64,000 nucleotides of DNA, from contig NW_020825289.1 in NCBI RefSeq assembly GCF_003286085.1, positions 9,300,001 through 9,364,000 of the forward strand, written 5' to 3'. This document shows, in pieces, positions 12,401 to 25,290 of this stretch. The notes under the pieces are model-generated. The model had not been told where the DNA came from, ran no database searches, and saw nothing but the letters and a program-made list of their open reading frames with translations. The stretch's first letter is position 1. Each line of letters starts with the position of its first letter. The DNA is from Drosophila persimilis (taxonomy: Eukaryota > Arthropoda > Insecta > Diptera > Drosophilidae). A program made the translations under genes and the position numbers.

Positions 12401-15400
12401 AAAATCATTGAATCAGGCAATGGAACTGTAGGGATAGAACAAACGCTTGTCCAAAGTGTAAACGCCGTTAAATAAATGGGTAAGAAATTCTCGGTTAATG
12501 CGGAATGAGAAAACAAATGTGTTGGCTTTCCACGGTCGGAAATTGTGGGAAAATGCAACACATTTATAAAACAATACGCTCCGGGAGTGTAGAGCTTGAA
12601 CATGTCAGAATTAAATTAGATAATTCCATAATGAAAAATCTAAGGCCACGGCCATCAAATTGGATTAGTTTCGACTTCTACAAACAAGTGAATTTCATTA
12701 CGAAACGTTCTCCTAGAAGCGTAAACACGGGAAATACAAATTATTTGAACTGAAAGTGGCTAATGATTTGTTAAATCGATCAGAGTTAATTGAAGTCAGA
12801 CCCCAGCCCCATTTGCATGTCATAAATATTTAACAAAGGGAAAAACATTCACGACTCGCAGTCAACATTCAACATAGGCAAGTGCAGTCAAATTAGCATA
12901 CTCGCCACACGCAACATGCAACATGGCATAATCAAAATATTACCCTTCGTGCTCACCTGCAATTTTCGTATAGTTCTGAAAATTCAACTGCAAACGTAAA
13001 GACAAAGACAATGCGGAGTCAGGGTTCGCCCAAATTGCGGCACTTAATTTGGGCTTCAATTTGTGGCACACGCAACTCTCATACTATATGCAAGGAAGCG
13101 CACGGGGACGACCGACCCTGTTTCGGCCTGAGCACAACATATAAATAAACCATTAATTCTCAATAAACGGAACAACCCTTTGCCACGTGCCGTGCGTACA
13201 GCACTTCACTGTACTCCGGTGAAGAAATTGGAAAGAACTGAAATCGCATGCAATAAAAAGTGTAATTTGTATAGTAAATATGTAAGCAAGGTGTGGAAGC
13301 CATAAAACGATGTCCAGAGATGCCACACGCAGCTGACACAGGGAGGGAGAGAGGGAGTGTGAGGACTTACACACTTAGCAGGAAGCTCAGGCTGCTAACT
13401 ATGAAATAGTCCTTTAAGCAAGTCTATCTTTATCTCCTGGCCAGGCACCGCAGGCTGGGCCCCATAAATTCACAAGTGCGCCCATTAACGCGGGAGTCTA
13501 GTCCTTAAAGCATAAAAGCCGCATCCATAAATTTGCCTGCCTAATACAATGTCGCCTCGGCCAGCATAATGGCCTAAGTAAGCGGTTAACACTTACAGAC
13601 AGGGCAGGGCCATGGCTTTGGTGGTCCCAGCCGCCAGTGCGGAATACTCCATTAAATTGTCAATTGCACAGCGAGAAAGTAACGCGAATGGAATCGAATC
13701 GTAATACGAGTATAAATGTATATATATATATATATATCTGGAAAATATCTGCATATCCAAGTGGCGTAATTGAACTTTTCAATTGTTGAATTTACTGCAA
13801 TTTTATGGGATTCTGTGCGTTCGCTGATTGAAATAAATTGAAACTTAATGTCGGCCAGCATTGAACAAAGTTTACGTCGATTTAATGGCGCTTGATTGAA
13901 TTACGTATACGCCGCGTTTTCTGCACCGTGTGCCGCCAGCCACGATCCAGCCACATTTATCATCGAATACGGGCATAATTAGAGGGATATCCATACCGAA
14001 TATTTCTAGGTATCCAACCAGTTGGAAACCAGTACACCTAAACAATTTCGGGAGCAAGGGGTTCTTTAAATGGCTGGACAAGAGAGCCATTGAAAGGGTA
14101 TTTGGCCATGTAAGCCACACTGCACATAAATTGGAACGTTATGTTTGTTTTTTTTTTCAGGGCAATCGGTTTTTGGCAATGTTTTGTTTTTCACATTTGT
14201 TTTTCCCTCTATTGGGAGCTCTAAGGGGACTAGAGCTGAGTGGAGTGGACTGGAGTGGAGTGGAGCTCTGGCATGTGTGCATGCAGTTGAATGCATTTTG
14301 TGGTGTGGACATCGCAATAGAGTCATTCCCGATATTGTGCGCTAGCTCAGCGGAAGCCATAATGGTCATATAATGTAACTAATGTGATTCGAGACAGACA
14401 GGAGGTTATTTATGTCAGGTGTATTATCGTAGAGCCTCTTACTGAGTTTTGTCATATTCCAGTGAAGTGAATTTTTGTGGCATTGTGTGGCTTAGTTCGT
14501 CCGGTACTTACAATTAAAATTACAATAGGTAACGGAAACATCATTTAACAAGTTCTGAGGGAAGAAAGAACTCTAAACTAGGTATGCGAGCTATTCTCTT
14601 TACCACATGGTTAATTCTAACTTATACTTTGTCTGTTCAACAGTTTCTGGATGAGAGGACTCATTGTGGCAGCTGGGAAGGACCATTCCAAGCTAAGTCC
14701 GTCCTTTATTTCGCCTTTGTTTTAATTAAAAATGTTCTTGCCTTTTGTCGTCGAGGCCGAGGCATACGAAGGCTAAGAAGTGGCATGCAACTTCCGACTG
14801 GAATTAAAATCAATGTCCTGCTCCTCCGGCTACCCCTTCCGCTGCTCTGTCTGTCAACGGATAACGGACTGAAGGCTGAAGGCTGAGGCTGCGACCGAGG
14901 TTGAGTACAAAGAGGAAGACAATAAATTTCATATTGCCGTAGGACATAAAAGGGCGTGTATAATATGCAAACACAATCAACGCGTCGGGACAGTTGCACG
15001 CACCCCCAGGGGGTGGTTGAGGGTTGCGAAAGGGGTCGCAATGAATGGGACTCTCTCGCTCGCACACACAAACACATTCCACAACACTTCCAGTGAAGCT
15101 CACACACAAACACTCACAAATAAATGTAAGCTAAACTTTGAAGTGCCAGGCAGGCATATATTGCATATGTAATAGTTTGAGTGTGCGTGTGCATACAAAA
15201 ATATATATATGTTTGTGTGTGTTTATAAAGCAAAGCAATATAAAAGGAAATAAACCGGCGACAGCGCTTCCAACCGACGAGCGCAAAACTAAACGAAAGC
15301 ATAAAAAAAGTAAGGAAAACGGGAAAGAAATTGTATAAAAGAAGAAAGAAAAACGAAGAAAAATATGAAGAGCAAAAAAGTTTTTTATGTGGAGACGTGC

Positions 15401-15425
15401 AGAAATTTTTAATTTGCGGTTGGCC

Positions 15426-15478
15426 CACAGTCAGAGACCCACAGTCAGAGACCCACAGTCAGAGACCCACAGTCAGAG
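15426..15478. repeat. 14 bp tandem array
   Basis: CACAGTCAGAGACC is repeated three times without change, followed by a partial fourth copy. Confidence 0.95.
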
Positions 15479-18400
15479 TCACCAAAGCCATAACCATAGC
15501 TGTAGCCACAGCCGGAGCAGGAGCTGTCGGTGGAGCTGATGGTGAAACCGAAGCGAGAGCTATAACCAGAGCTATAGCCCATGGCAAGCCTGGCTGCGGA
15601 TGTCAGTCGAGCACGCCGCTTATTATGATTTACATATTTTCTATGCGGCCTCCCAGAGTCAAAGTTTGCGGAGAAACTGTGGAAGATGGAGCTGTGGATG
15701 GGGATGGTAGAATTGGAACAGAGAGCAGAGCTCAGACAGAGAACATTTTGTAATTAAAGTTCACGAGGTCAAATGGCATTCACATCTACTCGTACATATG
15801 TATGTATGTACATTCGATGGCCGGCAGCTGCTGCCTCTTCTGCCCCGCAGTCGCATTGTTGCCTGCTGGCCATTTTTATTGCATACAACCAGGCGCGCCA
15901 AAAGACCTCGGGAGACGACTGCAGTAGGAGCAAGAGCTGAAGGAGAGGAGTACCGCAAGCCCACGAGTTAAGTGCGCTCTAAAATGTGTGCCTGGGCAAT
16001 GCGTTGACGCGCATACTTCAGATAGACGCAAGGAGAGACAGTCGTAAGGGAGTTTTGTCTACGCGAGAGATAATGGCGCGTGCGACTGCCACGCTCAAGA
16101 ATGTGAAGAACGCTTCCTGATCTTCCATCTCATCTCACTGCTCGCCGCTCTCCCCTATAAACTGTTCTCCCCCTGGCGTCTGTAATTTGCATATTTAAGT
16201 TGCAGCCAGGCAGATTGTCATCAGAACACTTAAAACGTTGATAAATGTGTGCCATAATTTTATGCTGCATCCACACAAGCACACACGAACTCGTAGACGC
16301 GAACGAACTCGCTTGCAGCAAGGAGCATTTCAAACGCTCAACGTGGCGTATGAGCAACTAGCGGCATCTGCTACGGCTGCCTCTGGCACCAGCATCTTCT
16401 GATTAATAAACTTTTTCTATTTATTTCACTCCCGCATTCTGCAACTATCTCTGATCATTGGATGAAGTTTTTAATTGGAAAACCAATAAATCCTAATATA
16501 AATGGACTCAAATATCAATTACAGTAGCCGTCTACGACTCGTATTCTCAAATATAGTTGAGTCCAGCAGCATGTTCTGTTAAGTGAATGACAAAGTCCAC
16601 TGTCACGATTATAGTTACATATTGCCGTACTACCCGAGATACTGCATCTCTCTTTCACTGCTATCCCCTTTGCGTCATGCAGGTAATTCCCCATGTCATA
16701 ATCAAATTGTAGACTAAACTGAACCAAAGTGTTCTCTGCTAACCTAATCTAATCTGAACGTTTATACTCTCAACCCATCAGCAGACTATCCTTTCCTGTC
16801 CTTTTATTCTATCCTGTTGGAAGAATACTTCTAATTCCCTCGTCATTGGCTGAAATTGAATGCCAGAAAATATGTATGGTTGTAAAGATTGTCACATTGC
16901 TGGAGTACTTTCAATGGTCACTTGACGGACCCTTGCATATCGCTACGAGAGTCTGGTCAGTGGAATATAGTTAGCCCTGGTCTGTTATGTTATAGTTTAT
17001 TGTAGCCTCCGCAAAGCACACAGCTCTCCAGAAAGCAAACAGCCATCGAGCAGCATGGCAAACAGAGCTCCAGCCGAAGTCGGAGTCGGGGCAGCAAACA
17101 GAGGCTCCACCACAGCTCGAGTTAAACTCAGCAGTCAGCGAACACACATGCACCCCTTGTGGCAGTACCCTTGCCACAGCTGCATCATTCACAATTTGTT
17201 TCAATTTTAAATGCCTTGTCGCCGGCCCCACCCACACAGGCAGCCACCACATCAGGAGGAGGCGTGGAGTGTACTGCCAACCGTATGTACGTGTAGGTTT
17301 AGCGGGCAGTGCATGCGAATGTGGTGCGACTGTGCCCTTGGCTGGCTGCGCATTTCAGTTTCAGTTTGAGTTTCGGTTTGAGTTGGCTCTCAAAAATTAT
17401 CACAGGGAATGTTTCAGCGCTGCTCTCGAGTGCGAAAAGGTTGGCACCGCACTTAAGCAATGTCAACGGCAGGGCCGAGCAGGGAGAAAGCGCCCCAAAC
17501 CCTACCATCCCATCACCCCACCGAACTGACAGCGGAAGGAAACAAAAAATGGCTGAAGCAGAAGCAACATTCATGGCCAGAGACAGGGTTAGGGGCAGGC
17601 ACCGACAGAAGCAGTCGCGTCGCCCGGCATAAGCGTATTTGCTGGAAATGTAACGCTTGTTAAAACAGATAAGAGCGCACAGGATATATGCACTCCAGGC
17701 ACACATACAGCCACACACACACTGCTGATACATAGATACAAAGAGAACAACCAGAAACAAGTTAAAACGCTTCAGGCGTCATTACGACTAGAATATACCC
17801 GCTACTCGAGAATCATCCAATAAATTCGCTTTGAAAGAAACGAAAAGACGTTTCAGTACTCTCCAAGAACACTCTCCAATGAATATTTGTCGACTGGTTA
17901 ATATGGTACTAGTATAACCAAAACGGTGCTCAATATTTTATAATTTAGACATGATAATACAAAATAATAATAAAATTAAAATTAGTATTAGTATTAATAA
18001 AACAAATATTAGAATACTAAAATTGTTAGAATAAGAATATCATTATGTTTAAAAGCATAACTATGTGAACTCCATGTGACTAGGGCATTAACACAAAGTA
18101 GAAATACTGTCGCGTTAGGAATATATGTATATATATAAATAAATAAACAAAATATACTTTCGTTACACGTTTCTCGATTTGCAAACACAGGAGTTTTATT
18201 GCTTTAGCTCTGATAAGATATACTTTATGGATTCTATATATTCTTTAGAATTTGATACACCCTTGCGAGTATACTCCACAACTACCGGATATAAACCGCC
18301 CAGGGCCCAGAGCTAGAGTAAGAGACAGAACCAGAACCAGAGAAAGAGCCTGAGAGAGAGAGCGCGGTGGGAGTGGCCATGATAAATGACATGTTTCATT

Positions 18401-21400
18401 TGACATTTTAACAAAGTGTTGAATTTTGCCGAGCGAAGGAAGAGGTCCGGAGAGATCTTGGCACGTTTTTCCCACTGACGCAAAATTTCGTTCTTGTTTT
18501 GCTTTCCTACTTTTGTTGTTTTTCTTTCTCGCTTCGCGCAAATTGTTAGACAGCGTTAAATAAACCCAACCGCCAACAGAAAACACAACACAGGAGTTCT
18601 GTATAATTTTGCAATCATTTCGAAGTGCTCTCTGCACTGTATCGTACGAGAACTCTGTTCGGGGAGGGAGTGCTTACTCTACCTTGATCTGGCAACCGTC
18701 AAACGATTGGGAAAGCAATTATTTGTATGGCCTACGGATTGAGAATTTCATATTGGATGGGTTCTCACAGTAGAATATGGTGACTGGCATTAGAATTCTA
18801 ATCGAATGGGTGGCGAGCTTCCTGATCAATGCAAGCCAGTAACTATGAAATTTGTACATTCTTGATAGTAGAACAATTAAGCTTTATCCTCCTGCCACAG
18901 ATCCGGTATTGCGTGACCATATCTTTTATTGGTTTTGTTTTCCACACAATGAAATCAACAAACACTTTACCAATATATTTCCCAGGCAACATAGCAGCGT
19001 TGCTGCAGCAACAGCCTGGGGGGATAGTGTCCGTTGCAATGCACTGCGCAGCCCCTGGGGCTCTGCTGCAATACCAAGCCCCAACAGAAAAAAGAGCAAA
19101 ATAAAGTCCAACCAACATCTTCCCCGCGTCGCTCGTCGCCCTTTTAATGCACTTCAAATTGACAAGTAAAACCGCAAACATTTGCTGACCCGCAATATAA
19201 AACCCCTTCCCTCCTTCAAAAATAGTGGCGGTGGACTATTTGTGGGAATGTGAAAAACGCAGGGACCAATAAAGCAAAAGCTGGCCCCAAAAAAGGGCGC
19301 CGAAAAAATGCCACGTAAAGAGAGGCCGTTACCGTTTAACTGTGCCAATGCACGCACACATTGACACACCCGTGCATACGCACATGCATTTGCATATAAA
19401 TGTGTGTGTGTGGAATGCCATAAAGGAAGGAAAAACTGAAACTGAAACGAACACAAAAACGAAACAAAGAGGCTGAAAATATTTTTAAAATGGCAAACAA
19501 AAAGTGCAAACATTTACTCGAGAAGAGGGCCGCCCAGGAACTGAATCGAAGCTGAAAGGCTGCCAACTCACTAAAAATGTTGAATGATGAAAATAAAAGA
19601 GGCTGCCACACACACGAGTGCCCTGGAAGTGTGGCAATGGCAGTGGCACTGCCAGCCGGACCCTCCGCGGGGTTCTACATCGGATGGGGTCTGGCTGAAA
19701 CAAAGCCAAGCCATAAAAATAAATATAAATTTAACAATTTTTCTTTTACACCTGGTACTCTAACAGCAAAGGGGTATATGTATTGTGGTAATTAGTGATA
19801 ATATACTTATAAGACGGCGTGAAGAAAGTGTCTATGCTTTTTGTATCTATAACCTCCAATCCCCCTCTGCAAATCGAGCAATGCTTTACAGATATAGTAG
19901 AACCCCGTTGGAAACGATGATATATAAGGTTTTCATCAAACGATCTCCCATATACCATCGCAATCAGAGTCAGAGCTGCAGACAAAAATCTGTTTTACAA
20001 GTTTTAAAGAGTTAAATTGGGTATCTTTCGGTCGGAATATGCCCAAGTGCGTTTTCTGTCTCGGCTTTCGGTATTTTGTTTGTGCCGCGGAGCTGGCAAT
20101 GTTTGACAGTAGCTGACTGTCCAAAGCAAACACATGTGTGGCCGCTGCTGGGTGGCGGGGGTCACTGCGGATTGCCCACCTGGTCGTCGTTATGGCGGCC
20201 GCATCCACTGGGTGTCCGCCCGCGTGTTGGTGGCTTGACAATGCTCCGTCGCGTCGCATGCGTTTTTATGAATTATTTCGTAATAAATTTTCGAAAAACT
20301 CTTTTTTTTCTGTTTATGGCAGGGACAACACGCTGTGGCCTGGATCTCAAACTGTCGGAGGTCTACGCCCGGGAGGAGCAGCACACAATAATATAATTTA
20401 ACGCCGCATTGACTCCGTAAAGGAGAGGCGTCAGTGCGGTTTGCTCACTTGCGAGAGAAAAAAAGGGAAAATTCCGTAAAGGCCGAGCTGCACAATACAA
20501 ATATTTAAATTTAATTAACTTTATTTACCCAAAGCCAAGCGGTATGCTGCTGTGGCAGCCCAAACTATTATACAACAAGCTTGTGTGAAGGGGACGGAGG
20601 AGGGGGAGGACGAGCAATTGGATTGGTTTGTCCTAGAACTTTGCGTCAATCAAATCGAAGCATAAAGCTGTCATAAAAAGGAAAGAGCGAAGAGAAAAGC
20701 TCTCTTCAGAACACTCAGATGGAGTCCACTTCCGGCGGAAGTGCGATTTAGTTTGCTCTCGATTTTACGATCTCGGGCTGCTAATTTAGTGCAGCCATGG
20801 TCCCAGCTCCCACTGAATTAGCATTAAAATAAAAATGCGAGCTCTGTTAAACAAATAGCCAAAAGAGGCTGAGGGACAAGGATGCTGTTGGGTTATCCCT
20901 TTTGTCATAAATGTGCGTTTCCAAATTGTAATACATCCGCTCGGAGCTCGGGACTCGGGACTCGGAGCTTGGGGGCTCGGTGCTTACGCAGGGATGGACT
21001 GGAAAGGGCCACATATGTGGGGCATTTGTTTAACTGAAAACTGTAGCCGGAAACGGAAATATATGCTGTCAGCATTTTATTTGTTTGTGAGTGCGTGATT
21101 TTTATGCTTCTCTGGCCAGGAAAGCCCCTAAAAGGGCTGCGAAATAATAAAATGAACGGCAAGAAAGGAAAGAAAAGAAGGGGCAGGCAATAGGCACGAA
21201 CGGAAAACGGAAGGCGACTTGGCAAAAGAGGCAGGCAAACAATAGCCACGGCCTAAAGCGTCACTTTGTTAGCCGCCATTTGTTGAAATTGTTTATGCAC
21301 GTAGTTTTGTTGCGATTCGGACGGGAGTGGAGCGGTCTCTCTTCTCTCTATGGAATCTGTGCTTTCTAGTCTGCCTGGTGTTGCAATCAGCAATGCAAAT

Positions 21401-21982
21401 GCGAATGCAGTAGATGCCGCAATTAAAGAAACCCCCATCTTCCCTTCTCCATCCACCATCAAGTGTGAATACCCATACGCCCTGTGGCCGGACCTCAGCC
21501 AGAAGCGCTTAATTCTTGCCTCTTGGCAGCCACCAGGGTACCGTACTGCTCTTCTATTGTTTGTCCAGGGCTGAAACTGAGACTGAGGCTGCATTCGCAT
21601 AAATAACTACGACTTGGCCTAGGGCCTTATATGTATGAGTGTATACAGCAGATAATGGTCCGACTGTAGCGCTCTCTGTACTGCCCGAAGGGGCCGCACA
21701 GAAATATTGTTTCCGGTTTTTGTTTTCATAAATTACGCCGCATAAATTGCGCATTCAATCGTGTGTGTAAAAAGGCTGCCAAGGAAGGATAGGTGGGGCC
21801 TCCGACTCTCACTCAGACTCAGACTCACACTCTTCCTCCGATTTCGACTCGGACTCTGACTTTACGATGTTTTTATTTACTTGGTCCCGGCCTGAAGCCC
21901 CGTTTTGTGCCATGTTTGCTTTCGTGTTTAACCCGCATCTACAATTCAATTGGTTTTCAGTTTCTTCTTCGACTGCTACTTG

Positions 21983-22168
21983 TGATACCCTTCCATAGGG
22001 TATTAAGACTTTGTTACTCTTAAATGCAGCCACATCCATCCGTCTGTTCATAATAACAACACCCTAATTTGTATAGCACTCTATAGCTGTAACTTTGCCT
22101 AAAGAGTATAGAGTTCCTATTTTGTAGTCGTCGTACTGAAAAAGAGCATTTGATCTGCAAGGGTATCA
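21983..22168. mobile_element. Short mini-me-related element
   Basis: A 186 bp segment is bounded by perfect 10 bp inverted repeats, TGATACCCTT and AAGGGTATCA. Similar segments with worn ends occur at about 41896-42109, 49110-49295 and 52633-52840. It codes nothing. The family name is an inference from the ends and from the core shared with the longer copy at 59875. Confidence 0.5.
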
Positions 22169-25100
22169 ACAGCTTTAGCACCCGAAGGTAGACTCCTTTC
22201 TGGGTGCCTGTTGATGGGGCTTTAGTGTTACATCCACCTCTTGCCTGGCAGTCATTTCTAGAGTGCCCGAGCCGAGGTGTTTGGCCAATAAATTGCGCCA
22301 AGTGTGTGTGGAGCCGTTGGCCGTTGCCCGGCTGCCTGTCTGCCCCATTGTTGTTGCTAAATATGCGGCAGGTGGCAAAGTTTAATAATGAAACACATAA
22401 ATTGCCAAGGGTTAGCACCTCGCTCTCAGCCAGAGAGCTGATTCCTGGGAGTGTGGTTGGGGCAAGGATCAGCGGGATATAGCCGACGGCCAGTCGCCAA
22501 ATAGCTTTAGGTAGTTTGGTTGTGTGTTTGTTTGACTTCTCCCTTCAAAGTAAATTAGCAGCTAGTCTATTTGGAAATGCTTGACCCTTTTCCATCTGAT
22601 GGAAGTTGTAAAAGTTGTCCCAATTAAAATACTTTGTCTGGAAGTTGTCCTGCGAATTTGGCCTTAATCTGGGATGATGGCTGGGACCATATGGTCAGGC
22701 GTTAATGGTTCGCTGGAGCCGGCCTGAGTTCATTTCGAGTTCGTTGGCAAGTTCCTTTGCTGACCAAACGACATGTAAATGTGCATTTATACATTGGGGC
22801 GCCTCAACTCCACGGCAAGGCAGACAAAGAAGGAATTATAAATAAATGCGTGGCTCCAAATCTAGTCTAGACGATATAAATCAAGATGCAGTCCGCGGCC
22901 CCAGACGGACGGCTCGAAATGAATACATTTCCAGGACATGGACCATGACTTATGCACAATCAATCAAACACTCTCTTTGAGTGACTTGGATTCCGAGTTG
23001 AGTGCTCAAGTGACCTAGCTAAGTTCTTCAAATATTCATGCATCATCAGACACTTCTACCTCTCTCTCTCTCTCTCCCTATCTCGCTCGCCTTAGTACGG
23101 CATCTCCTTAATCACCTGCGATCCCAGCGATTGCCATTCGAGTGCCATTCAGCCACAATTATGGGTCCACTTCAATGTGAATAGCCGTAATATTCATTCG
23201 CATTAGACATTGTGTGTGTGCGAGTGTCTATCTTCAGTAGTCCTTTGCGCTGAGTAGTTTTCGTGGCATGCCACTTTTATGAGTTCGCACTCGATCTCGT
23301 TTCACTTTCTCTCAATCCCATTCCCATTTCAATCCGTTTATGCAGCATCCTGCCGTTGTGGCCACTATTGTTTCCTCTCTCCTGCCCTGGACCCTCCAAG
23401 GACAAAACTTCCGGTTTGCATATTTGCATTTCCGTTCGGTCGCCGTGTCGCCGTGTCGCTGTGTCCTCATCCCTATCCGTATTTGTTTTATTCGTTAATC
23501 AGACTATTTGCTTTTATGCTTTCGATACATTTGCCTAGGTGCTTTCCCCTAATGTTTGCTCTCCGGCCAGCAATATCAACTTATATGTACTTATTCTTAT
23601 CGCATTGCGGGAGTCCATTAAAATTGTAATAGCTTAGCCACACAAAAGATGAGCCATAACCACTGGCACAACAGCATTATAGTGGTAATTGAGGTAATCA
23701 AAATGCAAATAAGTGGTCCATTAAATAATCTAAATCCACAATGTGTTAAAATTTAACAGCAACGAGAGTTGTGTGCAAACGAAAACGAGGATATCCATGG
23801 GCGCCTGGGCTCAACCCATTTCGAATTTTAGTATTTATCATTTCTCTTCATGTTTCTAGTGGAAATCGTTGATATATTAGTCAGTGTGACCGATGGAAGT
23901 GTTTTGGCAAACCAATTCAGAATTAATTGAAAATGGATTGATCTTCAAACGACACAATTTTCTGGACAATATTAACAAAACTAAATTTTCTTATTTACTA
24001 TTGATACTATTCTGCAAATCTATACCTGTATCACGCTTTACATAAATGCTATTTCCGCTAGTATTTTCCAACACCCAACGGGCGGCCACAATAATCAACC
24101 GTCGATGAGCCGTGTCCTTTTGAATGTATAGGATGCACAGGCGTTTGGCTCGCATTACCATTTCCTGGCAGCTGTTGCTGATTATCAAAGGAATTCGCAC
24201 AACCACAGGCCATTATCTGGTTCTGCTCGTACATAATTTCTACTTATATCAATTTGTCAGGAATTTATCACATATACAACCTCGAAGAGGAGAGGGACAT
24301 CAGCTATGTGAGAGTACATTTTGTGGGCGAGTTTTCTGGAAAGTTTTTCTTCGACTCAAGCCGAACCAGGGCCTCGACATTGGCATTTATTGCTTTATTA
24401 CTTGGAAATTCTTGTCGGGAGTGCTGGCATTGGCCATTGTCCATAATTCATTGTTGGATTCCGGAATGTTGCCACAGTCTGTGGTGTGGCAGTAGCAGCG
24501 TTAATAGGATAACGAATGACAATTGTTGTTGATCGTGGTAATTTGTTTTGATTTTGTGCAGAAGTAAAAGGTCCACAAAATACCAAACTGCCAATGTCCC
24601 AATACTCATTATAATAATGGCAATATTTGGTTAGAGTAACTAGCAAAGGACAAACGACCCCCGAGTGCGAGAAGCATGTGTGCTCGGGCCTCTGAGCTGG
24701 ATTTGATGCCACGAAATCCGCTTGTTGTCAAACCATTTTATCGACAACCGAAATGAAACCATAATAATGTATGGCCTAATATAAATGTATGGACTCGAAC
24801 GATTGTAAGGGCTTGATGGGGATTTGCGCAGATCTGAGATGCTTTTGCTTTAACGAAATTAACGAGATTGCTTTTAGTTGGTGAAAAATTTCAAGTCAAG
24901 CCATCAAGTCAACCATCAACCAACAAACTCTTCAATATACTTACATGAGAGTACTCCAAGTGCTGTGTATGGCCAGACAGGTATACTTGATGATGATTAT
25001 GGATGCCACATGCTTTAGGGAGGGAGCCTGGCTGGCTTAGTAATTACATGTCAGGTGCCTACATCCACACAGGTTTACTCACGAAATTAATTTCCTTGGC

Positions 25101-25238
25101 CCACTAAAATCTGAACGATAATGAGAACAATTCGATAAGCTCGGTTAGGCGTCGCTTGGGCGTGGTAAATCCGATTTTAAGCTGCAAATCCCTTCTTGAA
25201 GTGCGATGCCATGATTAAACTCACTCCCCATTTCTGCT

Positions 25239-25290
25239 TTTCTCTCTCTCTCTCTCTTTCTCTCTCTTTCCCTCTCGCTCTCCATCTCTC
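25239..25290. repeat. TC-rich microsatellite
   Basis: An interrupted (TC)n tract of about 50 bp. Confidence 0.9.

Noticed and set aside
23991-24206. 71-codon minus-strand frame with protein-like composition
   Set aside because: I could not connect it to another exon or a known family.
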